Source: Leifsonia shinshuensis
GTDB lineage: Bacteria > Actinomycetota > Actinomycetes > Actinomycetales > Microbacteriaceae
Direction of reading: 5' to 3'
NCBI RefSeq assembly: GCF_022606355.1
Contig: NZ_JAHHZQ010000001.1
Span: 1,240,001 to 1,304,000 of the forward strand
DNA length: 64,000 nucleotides
Positions 53,560 through 62,760 of the stretch are shown in pieces. The notes under the pieces are model-generated. The model ran no database searches. It had not been told where the DNA came from and saw only the letters and a list, made by a program, of their open reading frames with translations. Position 1 is the stretch's first letter. Every line of letters starts with the position of its first letter. The position numbers and the translations under genes are program-made.

Positions 53560-54633
53560 ATGCACCGGCTCACTCGCGACCAGGCCCGCCGCATCGCCGT
53601 GCAGGCGCAACTGCTGGAAGCCGATCGGCCCGACGACGTCGTCGGGATCGCCGAGCAGCTCGGTGCCATCAAGATCGATCCAACGGCCACCATCGCGCCG
53701 GCGGAGCACACCATCCTCTGGTCACGGATCGGCTCCGCATACGACAGAGCCCAGCTTTCGAAGGCCGTCGAATCGGACCGGCTGCTGTTCGAGTTCGACG
53801 GAGCGTTCCGTCCCGTGAGCCTGCTGCCGCTGATGCTGCCGGCCATGCGGCGCTGGCCACGCAGGGAGAGCAGCCGCCAGTGGCTGGAAGCCAACGACCG
53901 CTTCCGAACCGAAGTCCTTGCGCGGTTGCGAGCCGAAGGTCCGCTCCTGGCCGGCCAGATCCCGGACACCGCCGACGTCGCGCGTGCGCCCGATGGCTGG
54001 TCAGGGTCGAACCAGGTCGTGCACATGCTCGACTTCCTCCACCGACAGGGCGAGGTCGCCGTCGCGGGCCGACACGGACGCCATCGGCGCTGGGATCTGG
54101 CCGAGCGCGTCTACCCGCCCGATCTGCCCGAATACGACGACGAGGAGGCCGAACGGCTACTGAACGAGCGCAGACTCCAGGCGGCCGGCATCGCCAAGCA
54201 GCGATCGCCCTGGACCCCCGTTGGCGATGCCGGCGAACCGGCGACGATCGACGGGATGCGCCAGAAATGGCGCGTCGACCCCGAAGCACTCACCGCGCTC
54301 GAGAACGACGGAGACGGCCGCGCCGCGTTCCTCAGCCCCTATGACGGCATGCTCTTCGATCGCCCCCGGCTGCGCGAACTCTTCGAGTTCGACTACGTGC
54401 TCGAACAGTTCAAGCCGAAGCCGCAGCGAAAGTACGGATACTTCGCCCATCCGATACTGATGGGCGACCGGTTCGTGGGAATGCTCGACGCTGAGATCGA
54501 CCTCGAGCACGACGAACTGAGAGTCAGAGCCGTTCACGAGTTCGAGCCCTTCGACGAAGACGAACACGCGATGGTACACGCTGAGATCGCCGACCTGGGA
54601 GAGTGGCTGAGCGTCGACGTGCCCGAGTGGTGA
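53560..54633 (+). CDS. AlkZ-like (HTH_42) DNA glycosylase candidate
   Basis: A 357-residue protein of the winged-helix HTH_42 family. Near the N-terminus RIAVQAQLL contains Q15-A-Q17, matching the catalytic Q-x-Q motif of AlkZ-type glycosylases that unhook interstrand crosslinks. GAIKIDPTATIAPAEHTILWSRIGSAYD, a wHTH region and KPKPQRKYGYFAHPILMGDRFVGMLDAEID (C-terminal beta barrel) complete the family layout. It may protect against a DNA-alkylating or crosslinking natural product. The start is the ATG at 53560, with GGAG 8 bases upstream. Divergent from the ABC operon. Confidence 0.85.
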   Translation: MHRLTRDQARRIAVQAQLLEADRPDDVVGIAEQLGAIKIDPTATIAPAEHTILWSRIGSAYDRAQLSKAVESDRLLFEFDGAFRPVSLLPLMLPAMRRWPRRESSRQWLEANDRFRTEVLARLRAEGPLLAGQIPDTADVARAPDGWSGSNQVVHMLDFLHRQGEVAVAGRHGRHRRWDLAERVYPPDLPEYDDEEAERLLNERRLQAAGIAKQRSPWTPVGDAGEPATIDGMRQKWRVDPEALTALENDGDGRAAFLSPYDGMLFDRPRLRELFEFDYVLEQFKPKPQRKYGYFAHPILMGDRFVGMLDAEIDLEHDELRVRAVHEFEPFDEDEHAMVHAEIADLGEWLSVDVPEW

Positions 54634-54725
54634 GACTCAATCGTGTCTTCAAGCTTCCGGAGCTGACGGCGATCATCACAGAGGAGCTCACTCGATTGCG
54701 GCAGAGTCCGGAGGAAGCTGGACGC

Positions 54726-54893
54726 ATGCCCGCCTCGTATCGTCCCGGCCTGAGGGTCGATTCCGGACTCACCATCCCGGAATCTGAGCTGTCGTGGCGA
54801 TTCTCGCGGTCCTCCGGCCCCGGAGGCCAAGGAGCACCGGGAACAAGTGCGGAACAGGGAAGCGGGCGCGTGCGTCGTCCTCCCCCGGACTGA
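54726..54893 (+). pseudogene. Truncated arfB-like (peptide-chain-release) remnant
   Basis: From about 54726 the frame reads RVDSGLTIPESELSWRFSRSSGPGGQ, a near-perfect match to the start of the ArfB/YaeJ family including the catalytic GGQ. The next residues should continue as V-N-T-T-D-S, but here they become GAPGTSAEQ and a stop follows after about 20 residues. The remaining two thirds of the gene and the basic tail are absent. It is the leftover 5' end of a ribosome-rescue peptidyl-tRNA hydrolase, unlikely to work. Confidence 0.75.
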
Positions 54894-54901
54894 GCCGCCC
54901 G

Positions 54902-56098
54902 TCATGCGCTGGCTTGCGCGACCTCCTGCGCCACGATCGCAGCATCCCGTCCCACTCCGAACAACAAGGCCGACCGTCGAGCTCGCATGAAGTGCACGCC
55001 GCAGAAGTACAGACCGGGCATCACGAGGCTCGCGCCGTCCTGAGTCACGGGGAAGCCGAGCTCATCGCAGACATCGCCGTCGATCCAGCTGTAGTCGGGC
55101 CTGAACCCGGCAGCCAGCACGACCGCCCCGACGTCCCGCAGGCTCACCTCGTCCACCGGTTCACACCGGAAGGGCGGCGGAGCGGTCATCTCGGGGATGC
55201 CGAAGCCCTTGGCCGGAAGCTGTGCGCGCATCATGGCACGCATGCCGGCCCACCATTCGTCAGCGAAGGCAACCGAGTCGGCCACGTCATCGACGAAACC
55301 GATTCGTCCCCCGTCGCAGCCGGCGACGTGGCCGGCGAGTCGGACCCCGAGCGCCTGAAGCGTCCTGAAGCCCAGGTCGTGCCCTCCCCCGGCTCCCGTG
55401 AGTTGCGGATTGGCCAGAAATCTGCCCGCGGGAGACGGCAGATCGGCCACCGTCGCATCGAAGAACGTAGTCCGCTCGAGCCACGTGATGATGTCTGTGC
55501 CGTCGAGACGTCGCGGCGCCCAGGGCGCCCGCCCGCACGCGAGCACCACATCCCGGCCCGAACGGACCAGCTCTTCGGCGATCTGGCACCCGGTCTGGCC
55601 GCTGCCCACGATCACGACCTTCCCCGCCGGGACCTGACCGGGATTCCGGTACTCACTCGACGACAGGATCAGGGAATCGGGAACGGCGGCGAGGACGGAC
55701 GGGCGATGCTGTCTGGCGAACGAGCCTGTGCACACGACAACCGCATCCGCCACCAGCTCCCCGTCGTTGGTTTCCGCGTGCAGACCGTCCCGGTCGGCTC
55801 TCAACCGTGTGACGTCGACGCCCTCCACGATCGGCGACGCCACAGAGTGCGCGTAGTCCTCGAGGTAGCCCACGATCACGTCCCGAGGAACGTGACCCTC
55901 CGGCTCCGATCCGGAATACGGGCTCCCCGGCAGCGCCATCGTCCAATTCGGTGTGACAAGGGTGAAGGTGTCCCACCGGTCCCTCCAGGCCTGACCGGGC
56001 TTCGCCCGCTCGATCACGACAGGTTCGACGCCCAGGGCCTCCAGTTCGTGGCTGACGGAAAGACCGGCTTGCCCTGCACCTACCACGATGGCGGACAT
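54902..56098 (-). CDS. FAD/NADPH-dependent monooxygenase (YUCCA-like FMO)
   Basis: A 398-residue two-dinucleotide-domain flavoprotein: SAIVVGAGQAGLSVSHEL (FAD), KVVIVGSGQTGCQIAEEL (NADPH) and VVVCTGSFARQHRPSV (linker). It has WRDRWDTFTLVTPNW, a frequent signature of bacterial FMOs, and an end of GLYFCGVHFMRARRSALLFGVG. It probably oxygenates a small substrate at N or S. It is convergent with the arfB remnant and divergent from the GNAT gene, 38 bases away. Confidence 0.92.
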   Translation of the reverse strand: MSAIVVGAGQAGLSVSHELEALGVEPVVIERAKPGQAWRDRWDTFTLVTPNWTMALPGSPYSGSEPEGHVPRDVIVGYLEDYAHSVASPIVEGVDVTRLRADRDGLHAETNDGELVADAVVVCTGSFARQHRPSVLAAVPDSLILSSSEYRNPGQVPAGKVVIVGSGQTGCQIAEELVRSGRDVVLACGRAPWAPRRLDGTDIITWLERTTFFDATVADLPSPAGRFLANPQLTGAGGGHDLGFRTLQALGVRLAGHVAGCDGGRIGFVDDVADSVAFADEWWAGMRAMMRAQLPAKGFGIPEMTAPPPFRCEPVDEVSLRDVGAVVLAAGFRPDYSWIDGDVCDELGFPVTQDGASLVMPGLYFCGVHFMRARRSALLFGVGRDAAIVAQEVAQASA

Positions 56099-56136
56099 GA
56101 CCCGATGATAGATCTGCGACGCAGAGAGGTGCGACC

Positions 56137-56634
56137 ATGACGACTATGACCGAGCTGACCATCGCCGCCGCCACCGACGCCGACGCAGCCGAGCTCTCGG
56201 TGCTCACCCGGGCCTGCTGGGTTCAGGAGGCGATCGCCAACGAGACCTTCGACATCCCCGCCCTGAGCGAACCACTCGATCAGGTCCGCAGCGACATCGC
56301 GAGCTGGGACACGTATGTGGTGCGCGAAGGTCCGCGCCTGGTGGCCTCGGTGCGCGGACGCTTGGTCATCGGACCTGAGGGCGACGGGGTCTGGGAGATC
56401 GGCAGACTGATGGTCGCACCCGACCGGCAGGGCGCCGGCCTCGGTCGCCGGCTGCTGCAACACATCGAGGCGGCCGCCCCGCCCGAAGCCCGGTCGTTCG
56501 CGCTCTTCACCGGCGTCCGCAGCTTTCGGAACCAGGAGATCTACCAGGCCGCCGGCTTCGCGCTCCGCCCGGATCTTCCCGCGCCCCCGGCGGCGATCAT
56601 GCTCACCAAAGCGAGGCCTGCGGCCACGCGCTGA
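56137..56634 (+). CDS. GNAT N-acetyltransferase
   Basis: A 165-residue acetyltransferase. It has the acetyl-CoA pyrophosphate loop VAPDRQGAGLGRRLLQHIE (R/Q-x-x-G-x-G/A), GVWEIGRLMVAPD before it and YQAAGFA near the end. The substrate is unknown. It is embedded between two flavin monooxygenase genes, of which the one at 54902 is divergent. A shared detoxification role is possible. Confidence 0.92.
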   Translation: MTTMTELTIAAATDADAAELSVLTRACWVQEAIANETFDIPALSEPLDQVRSDIASWDTYVVREGPRLVASVRGRLVIGPEGDGVWEIGRLMVAPDRQGAGLGRRLLQHIEAAAPPEARSFALFTGVRSFRNQEIYQAAGFALRPDLPAPPAAIMLTKARPAATR

Positions 56635-56691
56635 GGGGCGGCGACCGGCACTCTCGTTTCAGCGACCACGAGGTTCAGTCGCGACCAACCG

Positions 56692-58200
56692 TCAGGAGGA
56701 AGCGGCCGATGCGTGACCTCCTGGTGTCTCACGGGCCGTGTGCGCGCGTTCGAAGCGCAGGGATCCGTCCTGCACCGGTGCCCTCCGGAATCGCTTCACG
56801 TCGTCGTAGTAGTTCACCGAGGTGATCCAGGGCTCCCGGTCCCCCTGTCGGGGAAGCACGTCGAGCGAGCGCTGCACGTAGCCGGCGCCGAAGTCGAGCA
56901 GGGGCCGCCTCGTCACGCCGCCGGCGGGCAGTTCCGGCCTGCAGACCGCCCACCCGTTCTCGTCCAGGTGGTCCAGCAGCCGGGTGAAGTACTCGCAGAG
57001 CAGCCCGATCTTCAGCGTCCAGGTCGCGTTGGTGTAGCCGATCGCGAACGCGAAGTTCGGTACGTGGTCGAGCATCATTCCGCGGTACACGACGTGATCT
57101 CGCGGAACCACGGGCTCACCGTCCACGGTCATACGGATCCCCCCGAAGAGCTGGATGTTGAGTCCGGTCGCGGTGATGACGATGTCGGCGGGGATCTCGC
57201 GACCGGACTCGAGGAGCACTCCCGTCGTGGTGAACGTACGGATTCGGTCGGTCACTATGGATGCGGCGCCGTCGCGAAGCGCGTGGAACAGGTCGCCGTC
57301 GGGGGCGAGGCACAGTCGCTGATCCCACGGGTTGTAGGGCGGGTTGAAGTGGACATCGACCGGGTAGCCGCTCGGCAGCGATCTCCGGTTCACCCAGCGG
57401 ATGAACCGCCGCATCACACGGGGATGCCGCTGCGACATCGTCCAGATGATCCGCTGGCGACGGATGCTGCGCCGGCGCGCCAGTTCGTGCCCCCGCTGAT
57501 CTCCATGCCGTGCCCGCATCCGCACCGCGTAGGCGTCGACCGACGGCAGACGCAGGACGTAGGTCGGGGTGCGCTGCAGCAAGGTCACGTGCCGCGTCGC
57601 ACCGGCGATCGCCGGCACGATGGTCATGGCAGTGGCGCCGCTGCCGATCACGACGACGTTCTTGTCCGTGTAGTCGAGGCCCTCCGGCCACGCCTGCGGG
57701 TGGACGAATCGTCCACGGAATTCGTCCGCACCGGGGAGCACCGGGGAATACCCCTCGTCGTAGCGGTAATACCCGCTCGCGCAGAACACCCAGGAGGCGC
57801 GCACGCTGGTGGTCTGTCCGCCCGCGCCGTGTTCGACGGTCGCGGTCCAGCACGCCTCCGCAGTGGACCACGCGAGGTCTGTGACACGGTGCGAATAGTG
57901 GATGTGCTGCTCGATCCCCTCTTCGGAGGCCGTCTCTCTGAGGTAGTCGAGGATCAGGCGCGCGGGGGCGATCGAAGCGGTGTGCCGCCACGGACGGAAC
58001 TCGTAGCTGAAGGTGCTGAGGTCGGAGTCGGACCGCACGCCGGGGTACCGGAACAGATCCCACGTGCCGCCGAGCGCCGCACGCGCCTCCAGGATCGCGT
58101 AGGTCTTCCCCGGCATCCGCTCCTGGATGTAGTGGGCCGCGCCGATCCCGGACAGACCGGCACCGATGATCAGCACATCGACGTGGTCCATGTCGGACAT
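56692..58200 (-). CDS. Baeyer-Villiger-type flavin monooxygenase
   Basis: A 502-residue monooxygenase. N-terminal VDVLIIGAGLSGIGAAHYIQ (FAD) and GGTWDLFRYPGVRSDSDLSTFSYEFRPW are followed by FRGRFVHPQAWP, which fits the BVMO/FMO fingerprint F-x-G-x-x-x-H-x-x-x-W. The second dinucleotide fold is NVVVIGSGATAMTIVPAI. It probably inserts oxygen into ketones (or oxidises a heteroatom). The ATG at 58200 is preferred; a second ATG follows three codons on. It is separated from the other FMO gene by the GNAT gene. Confidence 0.93.
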   Translation of the reverse strand: MSDMDHVDVLIIGAGLSGIGAAHYIQERMPGKTYAILEARAALGGTWDLFRYPGVRSDSDLSTFSYEFRPWRHTASIAPARLILDYLRETASEEGIEQHIHYSHRVTDLAWSTAEACWTATVEHGAGGQTTSVRASWVFCASGYYRYDEGYSPVLPGADEFRGRFVHPQAWPEGLDYTDKNVVVIGSGATAMTIVPAIAGATRHVTLLQRTPTYVLRLPSVDAYAVRMRARHGDQRGHELARRRSIRRQRIIWTMSQRHPRVMRRFIRWVNRRSLPSGYPVDVHFNPPYNPWDQRLCLAPDGDLFHALRDGAASIVTDRIRTFTTTGVLLESGREIPADIVITATGLNIQLFGGIRMTVDGEPVVPRDHVVYRGMMLDHVPNFAFAIGYTNATWTLKIGLLCEYFTRLLDHLDENGWAVCRPELPAGGVTRRPLLDFGAGYVQRSLDVLPRQGDREPWITSVNYYDDVKRFRRAPVQDGSLRFERAHTARETPGGHASAASS

Positions 58201-58415
58201 TGTGCCGCGGAAGGTTCCCGGGATGCCAGGGAGGAGTGTCCCGGCGTCTCGGGGCACCTTCCCGGCGATCGCTCACGCGCGATCGTCGGCGACAGGGTGA
58301 TGCAGCCGACCCGGCAGGTCCTTCCACGGCAGTCGATACAACGGCATCTCCGAGGCCGTCGGATTCTGCGGTGTGGGTGGAGTGGTGACCGACGTGTTCA
58401 CGTCTTGAACTCGTT

Positions 58416-58490
58416 TGGTGCCCCTGGAGGGACTCGAACCCCCAACCTTCTCCTTAGGACGGAGCAGCTCTTCCATTGAGCTACAGAGGC
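58416..58490 (-). tRNA. tRNA-Arg (anticodon CCT)
   Basis: A 75-nt cloverleaf: acceptor GCCTCTG with CAGGGGC (one G-T pair), D arm GCTC...GAGC, anticodon loop GTCCTAA giving CCT, T loop TTCGAGT, and encoded ACCA. It reads AGG. Minus strand. Confidence 0.93.
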
Positions 58491-58532
58491 CAGTCCTCCC
58501 AGCCTACCGGAGGCCGGGCGTGGGCCGTGCCC

Positions 58533-59030
58533 TCAGGCGGCCACCCCCAGGTAGTCTCGCCACTCGTCTTGGCCGCCCTCCACACCGCGGACCACCCACG
58601 ACGTGTCGTGCGGGGCACGGGGGGTGAGCTTGAGGGTCCAGCCCATCTCGACCGGGGTGCGGTCGCCTTTTACGTTGTTGCAGCGCAGGCAGCAGGCGAC
58701 GAGGTTCTCCCAGCTGTCCGCCCCTCCACGTGAGCGTGGGAGGACGTGGTCGATGGTCGTCGCGGTCTTGCCGCAGTAGCCGCAGCGGTGGCTGTCGCGC
58801 CGCAGCACGCCGCGTCGGGAGACCGGCACCGCCCGGCCGTGCGGGATGCGCACGTAACGGGTGAGCAGGATCACCGACGGGCGGTCGTAGCGCCCGGAGA
58901 TGCTCCAGACGGGGTGATCCGCATCGCTCGCGAGCACGGTAGCCTTCTGATTCATGACGAGCACGATTGCGCGCTTGAAGGAGACGACCGCGAGTGGCTC
59001 GTAGCCGGCGTTGAGGACCAGTGTCTTCAT
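58533..59030 (-). CDS. HNH endonuclease
   Basis: A 165-residue protein. N-terminal MKTLVLNAGYEPLAVVSFKRAIVLVMNQKATVL is followed by the HNH nuclease with two zinc knuckles (RCGYCG and CLRCN), ATTIDHVLPRSRGG (catalytic DH) and NLVACCLRCNNVKGDRTP. The family is common in actinobacteria as a single copy of unclear role. The start is the ATG at 59030. A strong terminator stands only 26 bases upstream of that start, so it is transcribed from its own promoter or by read-through. Confidence 0.93.
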   Translation of the reverse strand: MKTLVLNAGYEPLAVVSFKRAIVLVMNQKATVLASDADHPVWSISGRYDRPSVILLTRYVRIPHGRAVPVSRRGVLRRDSHRCGYCGKTATTIDHVLPRSRGGADSWENLVACCLRCNNVKGDRTPVEMGWTLKLTPRAPHDTSWVVRGVEGGQDEWRDYLGVAA

Positions 59031-59055
59031 CTGCGACCTTTCGGGTGTGCGGGGC

Positions 59056-59091
59056 AAACAAAAAGGGCACTGTCCGAACGGACAGCGCCCT
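59056..59091 (-). terminator. Strong intrinsic terminator just before the HNH gene
   Basis: On the minus strand a 10-11 bp GC-rich stem (AGGGCGCTGTCC / GGACAGTGCCCT with one mismatch) and a GTTC loop are followed by TTTTTGTTT. This is the most canonical terminator in the window, 26 bases upstream of the HNH start. Confidence 0.85.
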
Positions 59092-59336
59092 GGAAGACGG
59101 CGGCATGGTGGCGGCACACCACATGGTGGCGGTGGCAGGCCTCGACGTGGTGGCGGCAGGCGAGGAAGTCGCGGCGAGGCGACAACACGTGGGCTCCCCG
59201 AGCCTCCGTGCGAAGGCCGCGCTCGTCCCCGGTGGCCACCTGCGGTGACCGCACTCGGGTCGACTCGGCCATCGGATGCTCCGATCTGCACGGCTGCCTG
59301 GCACTGCGCCAGGGCATCAGAGTAACGCAGAAATGA

Positions 59337-59358
59337 CGCGCCACCTATTCGTGGCGCG
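59337..59358 (-). terminator. Terminator after the NlpC/P60 gene
   Basis: An 8-bp stem (CGCGCCAC / GTGGCGCG) with a 6-base loop, 46 bases past the stop. It is followed on the minus strand by TCATTTCTG. Confidence 0.6.
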
Positions 59359-59403
59359 CCATTCCGGGAGCGTGATCCGCAGTGTTCACCGCGGGTTCGA
59401 TCG

Positions 59404-60342
59404 TCAGATACCCAAGCGGACGATGTAGAAGTCGCTCGTCCAGATCGGCCGGATCGAGATCGAACGGCCGGAGTCCGGAGCATCCATGATGTTGCCGTTG
59501 CCCGCGTAGAAACCGTCGTGGCCCGGCATGATGACGATGTCGCCGGGCTGCGCGTCCTGGATGGAGATGCGCTTGCCTCTCGCCGCCTGACCCGAGACGG
59601 AGTGCGGAAGCGAGATGCCGAACTGGGCGTACACGTACATGACATAGCCCGAGCAGTCGAACCCGGCCGGCGTGGAGCCGCCGTAGACGTACGGAGTGCC
59701 GATGTACTGCTGAGCCACCGAGAACACCTGCGAGAGGCTGAAACTCGGGTACGGCGGGTTGGCGAGGAAGTCGGAGACGCTCGGACCGCTATAGGCGGCG
59801 TAGTTCGCGAACGAAACGGCTGCGCGCTGACGGGCGGCCTCTGCGGCGGCGGCTGCCGCGGCGGCCGCTTTCTTCGAGTCGAGCTCCTGCTGGCTGGTGG
59901 CGGTGGCCACATCGCGGCTTACGGCGGAGGCGGCGACACCTCCGGCGACCTCGACGGACTGCGCCTGAGCCTTCTTCATGGTGTCTTCTGCGCTCGGCCC
60001 GAACGCGGCGGACTGACCGCCCTCCTGGAGGGCGAACGCCGGAATCGACATCGTGGCGATGATGCCCGTCGCCACGGTCATGACGGCGACGTTGAGAGCC
60101 CACCCGCCCTTGCGCTTCTTTGCGGCGGGCTTGGACTGCGCTGCCTGGGCGGCGACGGTGGCCCGGGGCGCCGCGGTCGGCTTCGGTGCGCGCGGTGCGG
60201 AAGAGGGGGTCTTCGCGGCGTGCAGCGACCGTCGTGAGACGAGATCGGGGGTCGTGGACGCGGTCGACGGTGTCGAAGAGGTGATGTCCGGGTCCTGAGG
60301 AGCTCGGTCCTCGGAAGAACCGGGCGTACCAGAGTGTGCCAA
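59404..60342 (-). CDS. NlpC/P60 cell-wall endopeptidase
   Basis: A 312-residue C40 peptidase. A disordered Thr/Ser/Pro cytoplasmic region (1-75) and a membrane segment (about 81-103) are followed by an Ala-rich helical stalk. The C-terminal NlpC/P60 domain has the catalytic cysteine C230 (GFDCSGYVMYVYAQ) and H275 (MPGHDGFYAGNG). It cuts peptidoglycan stem peptides during growth or division. A long leader with c-di-AMP riboswitch features precedes it, which is typical for such hydrolases in actinobacteria. Confidence 0.94.
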   Translation of the reverse strand: MAHSGTPGSSEDRAPQDPDITSSTPSTASTTPDLVSRRSLHAAKTPSSAPRAPKPTAAPRATVAAQAAQSKPAAKKRKGGWALNVAVMTVATGIIATMSIPAFALQEGGQSAAFGPSAEDTMKKAQAQSVEVAGGVAASAVSRDVATATSQQELDSKKAAAAAAAAAEAARQRAAVSFANYAAYSGPSVSDFLANPPYPSFSLSQVFSVAQQYIGTPYVYGGSTPAGFDCSGYVMYVYAQFGISLPHSVSGQAARGKRISIQDAQPGDIVIMPGHDGFYAGNGNIMDAPDSGRSISIRPIWTSDFYIVRLGI

Positions 60343-60344
60343 AG

Positions 60345-60490
60345 TGCATCCTCCTGCGCTCCGGCAGCACTAGGGAGCTGCCCCGTCCGATGCGTTCGCT
60401 TTCGGCTTCACCGGCCGGGAGACGGGCTTCAGGGGGGTTGGAGCGTCCCGGTCGGGGTCCTGATGGGCCGGCTTCTGGCCCGTTCGGACT
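60345..60490 (-). promoter_or_regulatory. Probable c-di-AMP (ydaO-yuaA) riboswitch leader
   Basis: The 150-nt leader of the NlpC/P60 gene contains, in order on the minus strand, CTCCAAC, a later TGAAGCC, GGTGAAGCCGAAAGCG, and near the end GGCAGCTCCCTAG, followed by GCAGGAGG. This order of conserved purine-rich blocks and the terminal CAGCT-like element fits ydaO-yuaA riboswitches, which control peptidoglycan hydrolases. A covariance-model match was not tested. Confidence 0.5.
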
Positions 60491-60496
60491 CGTTAG

Positions 60497-60525
60497 AGAC
60501 TACGGGACGACCCGCGATTTGTCAC
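60497..60525 (-). promoter_or_regulatory. Promoter candidate of the NlpC/P60 gene
   Basis: On the minus strand GTGACA (60525-60520), 17-base spacer, TAGTCT (60502-60497). Transcription would start near 60490 at the head of the candidate riboswitch. Confidence 0.45.
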
Positions 60526-60563
60526 ATTGTTTAACGCTCTTTTTAACAAATCGGTAACGGCGA

Positions 60564-61253
60564 TCACGCGTCGACGAAGATATGGGCGGCGAGCTCGTTC
60601 GGCAGTTCCAGCCCGTTCTCGAAGCCGTCGATCTGCACGGCCACGTACGATCCCGCCGCAGCGAAAGTGCCGGTCGAGCCTGGAAAGACGCCCGCCTGCT
60701 TGAGCTGGAGGAGCAGCTCCGGGTCGACCTGGGCCGGCTCGCCGAGGCGACGGATTCTGGCAGTCACCTCGGAATCGCCGCCGCGCACCACGTCGACGAG
60801 ATTGATCAGTCTCTCGGTGGAGGCCGCGTCGGGCGCGCCCAGCTCACCGAGCCCGGGGATGGGGTTGCCGTAGGGCGACTCGGTCGGGTGCCCGAGCATG
60901 GTCAGCAGCTTGCGCTCCACCTGCTCGCTCATCACGTGCTCCCAGCGACAGGCCTCCTCGTGCACGTACTCCCACTCGAGCTCGATCACGTCGCTGAGCA
61001 GCCGCTCGGCGAGGCGGTGCTTGCGCATGACGTGCACGGCCTTCCTGCGACCGTCGTCGGTGAGCTCGAGGTGCCGGTCGCCGGAGACGACGACGAGACC
61101 GTCGCGCTCCATGCGCCCCACCGTCTGGGAGACGGTCGGCCCGGAGTGCCCCAGGCGCTCGGAGATGCGCGCGCGCAGCGGGACGATGTTGTCCTCCTCC
61201 AGCTCCAGGATGGTGCGAAGGTACATCTCTGTCGTGTCGATCAGGTCGGTCAT
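60564..61253 (-). CDS. DtxR/IdeR-family metal-dependent repressor
   Basis: A 229-residue regulator. N-terminal winged helix: MTDLIDTTEMYLRTILELEED, RISERLGHSGPTVSQTVGRMERDGLV. Metal-site residues in DtxR numbering are present: M10, C102, E105 and H106 (ACRWEHVM). A C-terminal SH3-like domain follows (residues about 150-229). It senses Fe(II) (or Mn(II)) and represses iron-uptake genes. GNPIPGLGELG is the typical hinge. The longer frame to 61373 is unlikely. Divergent from serC. Confidence 0.95.
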   Translation of the reverse strand: MTDLIDTTEMYLRTILELEEDNIVPLRARISERLGHSGPTVSQTVGRMERDGLVVVSGDRHLELTDDGRRKAVHVMRKHRLAERLLSDVIELEWEYVHEEACRWEHVMSEQVERKLLTMLGHPTESPYGNPIPGLGELGAPDAASTERLINLVDVVRGGDSEVTARIRRLGEPAQVDPELLLQLKQAGVFPGSTGTFAAAGSYVAVQIDGFENGLELPNELAAHIFVDA

Positions 61254-61343
61254 GAACCCCTCCACGTGCGGGCGCGCGAATATCGCGTACGAGCCTACTT
61301 GCTGCAGGTGACAGCGAGGTGACGGCGCCCCGCACACCGCTGA

Positions 61344-62501
<1,158 letters not shown>

Positions 62502-62514
62502 ACGGGAGCCGATC

Positions 62515-62760
62515 ATGCGGCTGTGGCTGCGTGACGACGAGCGCCGGCCCGATCCGGTCCCCGTCCCCACGGACGACCGGCGGGCCGTGCTCGTCGGCCT
62601 CGGCCTGTGGGTGCTCGCGCTGATCCCGACGCTCGTCTTCGCCGCCCCGATCACCGCCGCGGGAGGCGGGTGGTGGATCGGGACGGTGATCGTCGGGATC
62701 TCGCTCGGCCTACTCGGCTTCGCCTACCTCAGCATCACGCGCGTCCGGCGCCGCCGCTGA
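62515..62760 (+). CDS. DUF2530 membrane protein
   Basis: An 81-residue protein with two hydrophobic segments (ILVGLGLWVLALIPTLVF-type, about 28-45, and WIGTVIVGISLGLLGFAYLS, about 53-72) and a basic C-terminus (RVRRRR). DDRRAVLVGLGLWVLAL matches DUF2530. It is co-directional with serC. Its last 51 bases overlap the end of the DUF3027 gene on the other strand. Confidence 0.9.
   Translation: MRLWLRDDERRPDPVPVPTDDRRAVLVGLGLWVLALIPTLVFAAPITAAGGGWWIGTVIVGISLGLLGFAYLSITRVRRRR

Larger units (their letters stand above)
59031..59403. other. 373-bp gap with two minus-strand terminators
   Basis: Terminators at 59337-59358 and 59056-59091 (minus strand) bracket a 240-base stretch with no good gene. A plus-strand frame MVAAHHMVAVAG... 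(59105-59248) has high GC bias but no ribosome site. A small minus-strand RNA ending at the second terminator is possible. Confidence 0.5.

Noticed and set aside
58273-58401. 42-codon minus-strand frame between tRNA-Arg and the BVMO gene
   Set aside because: GTG start without a clear ribosome site, no recognised motif; may be a remnant, but support is too weak.
59105-59248. Plus-strand small frame MVAAHHMVAVAG
   Set aside because: No ribosome site, repetitive GTGGCG composition, and an opposite-strand reading of a gap between two terminators.
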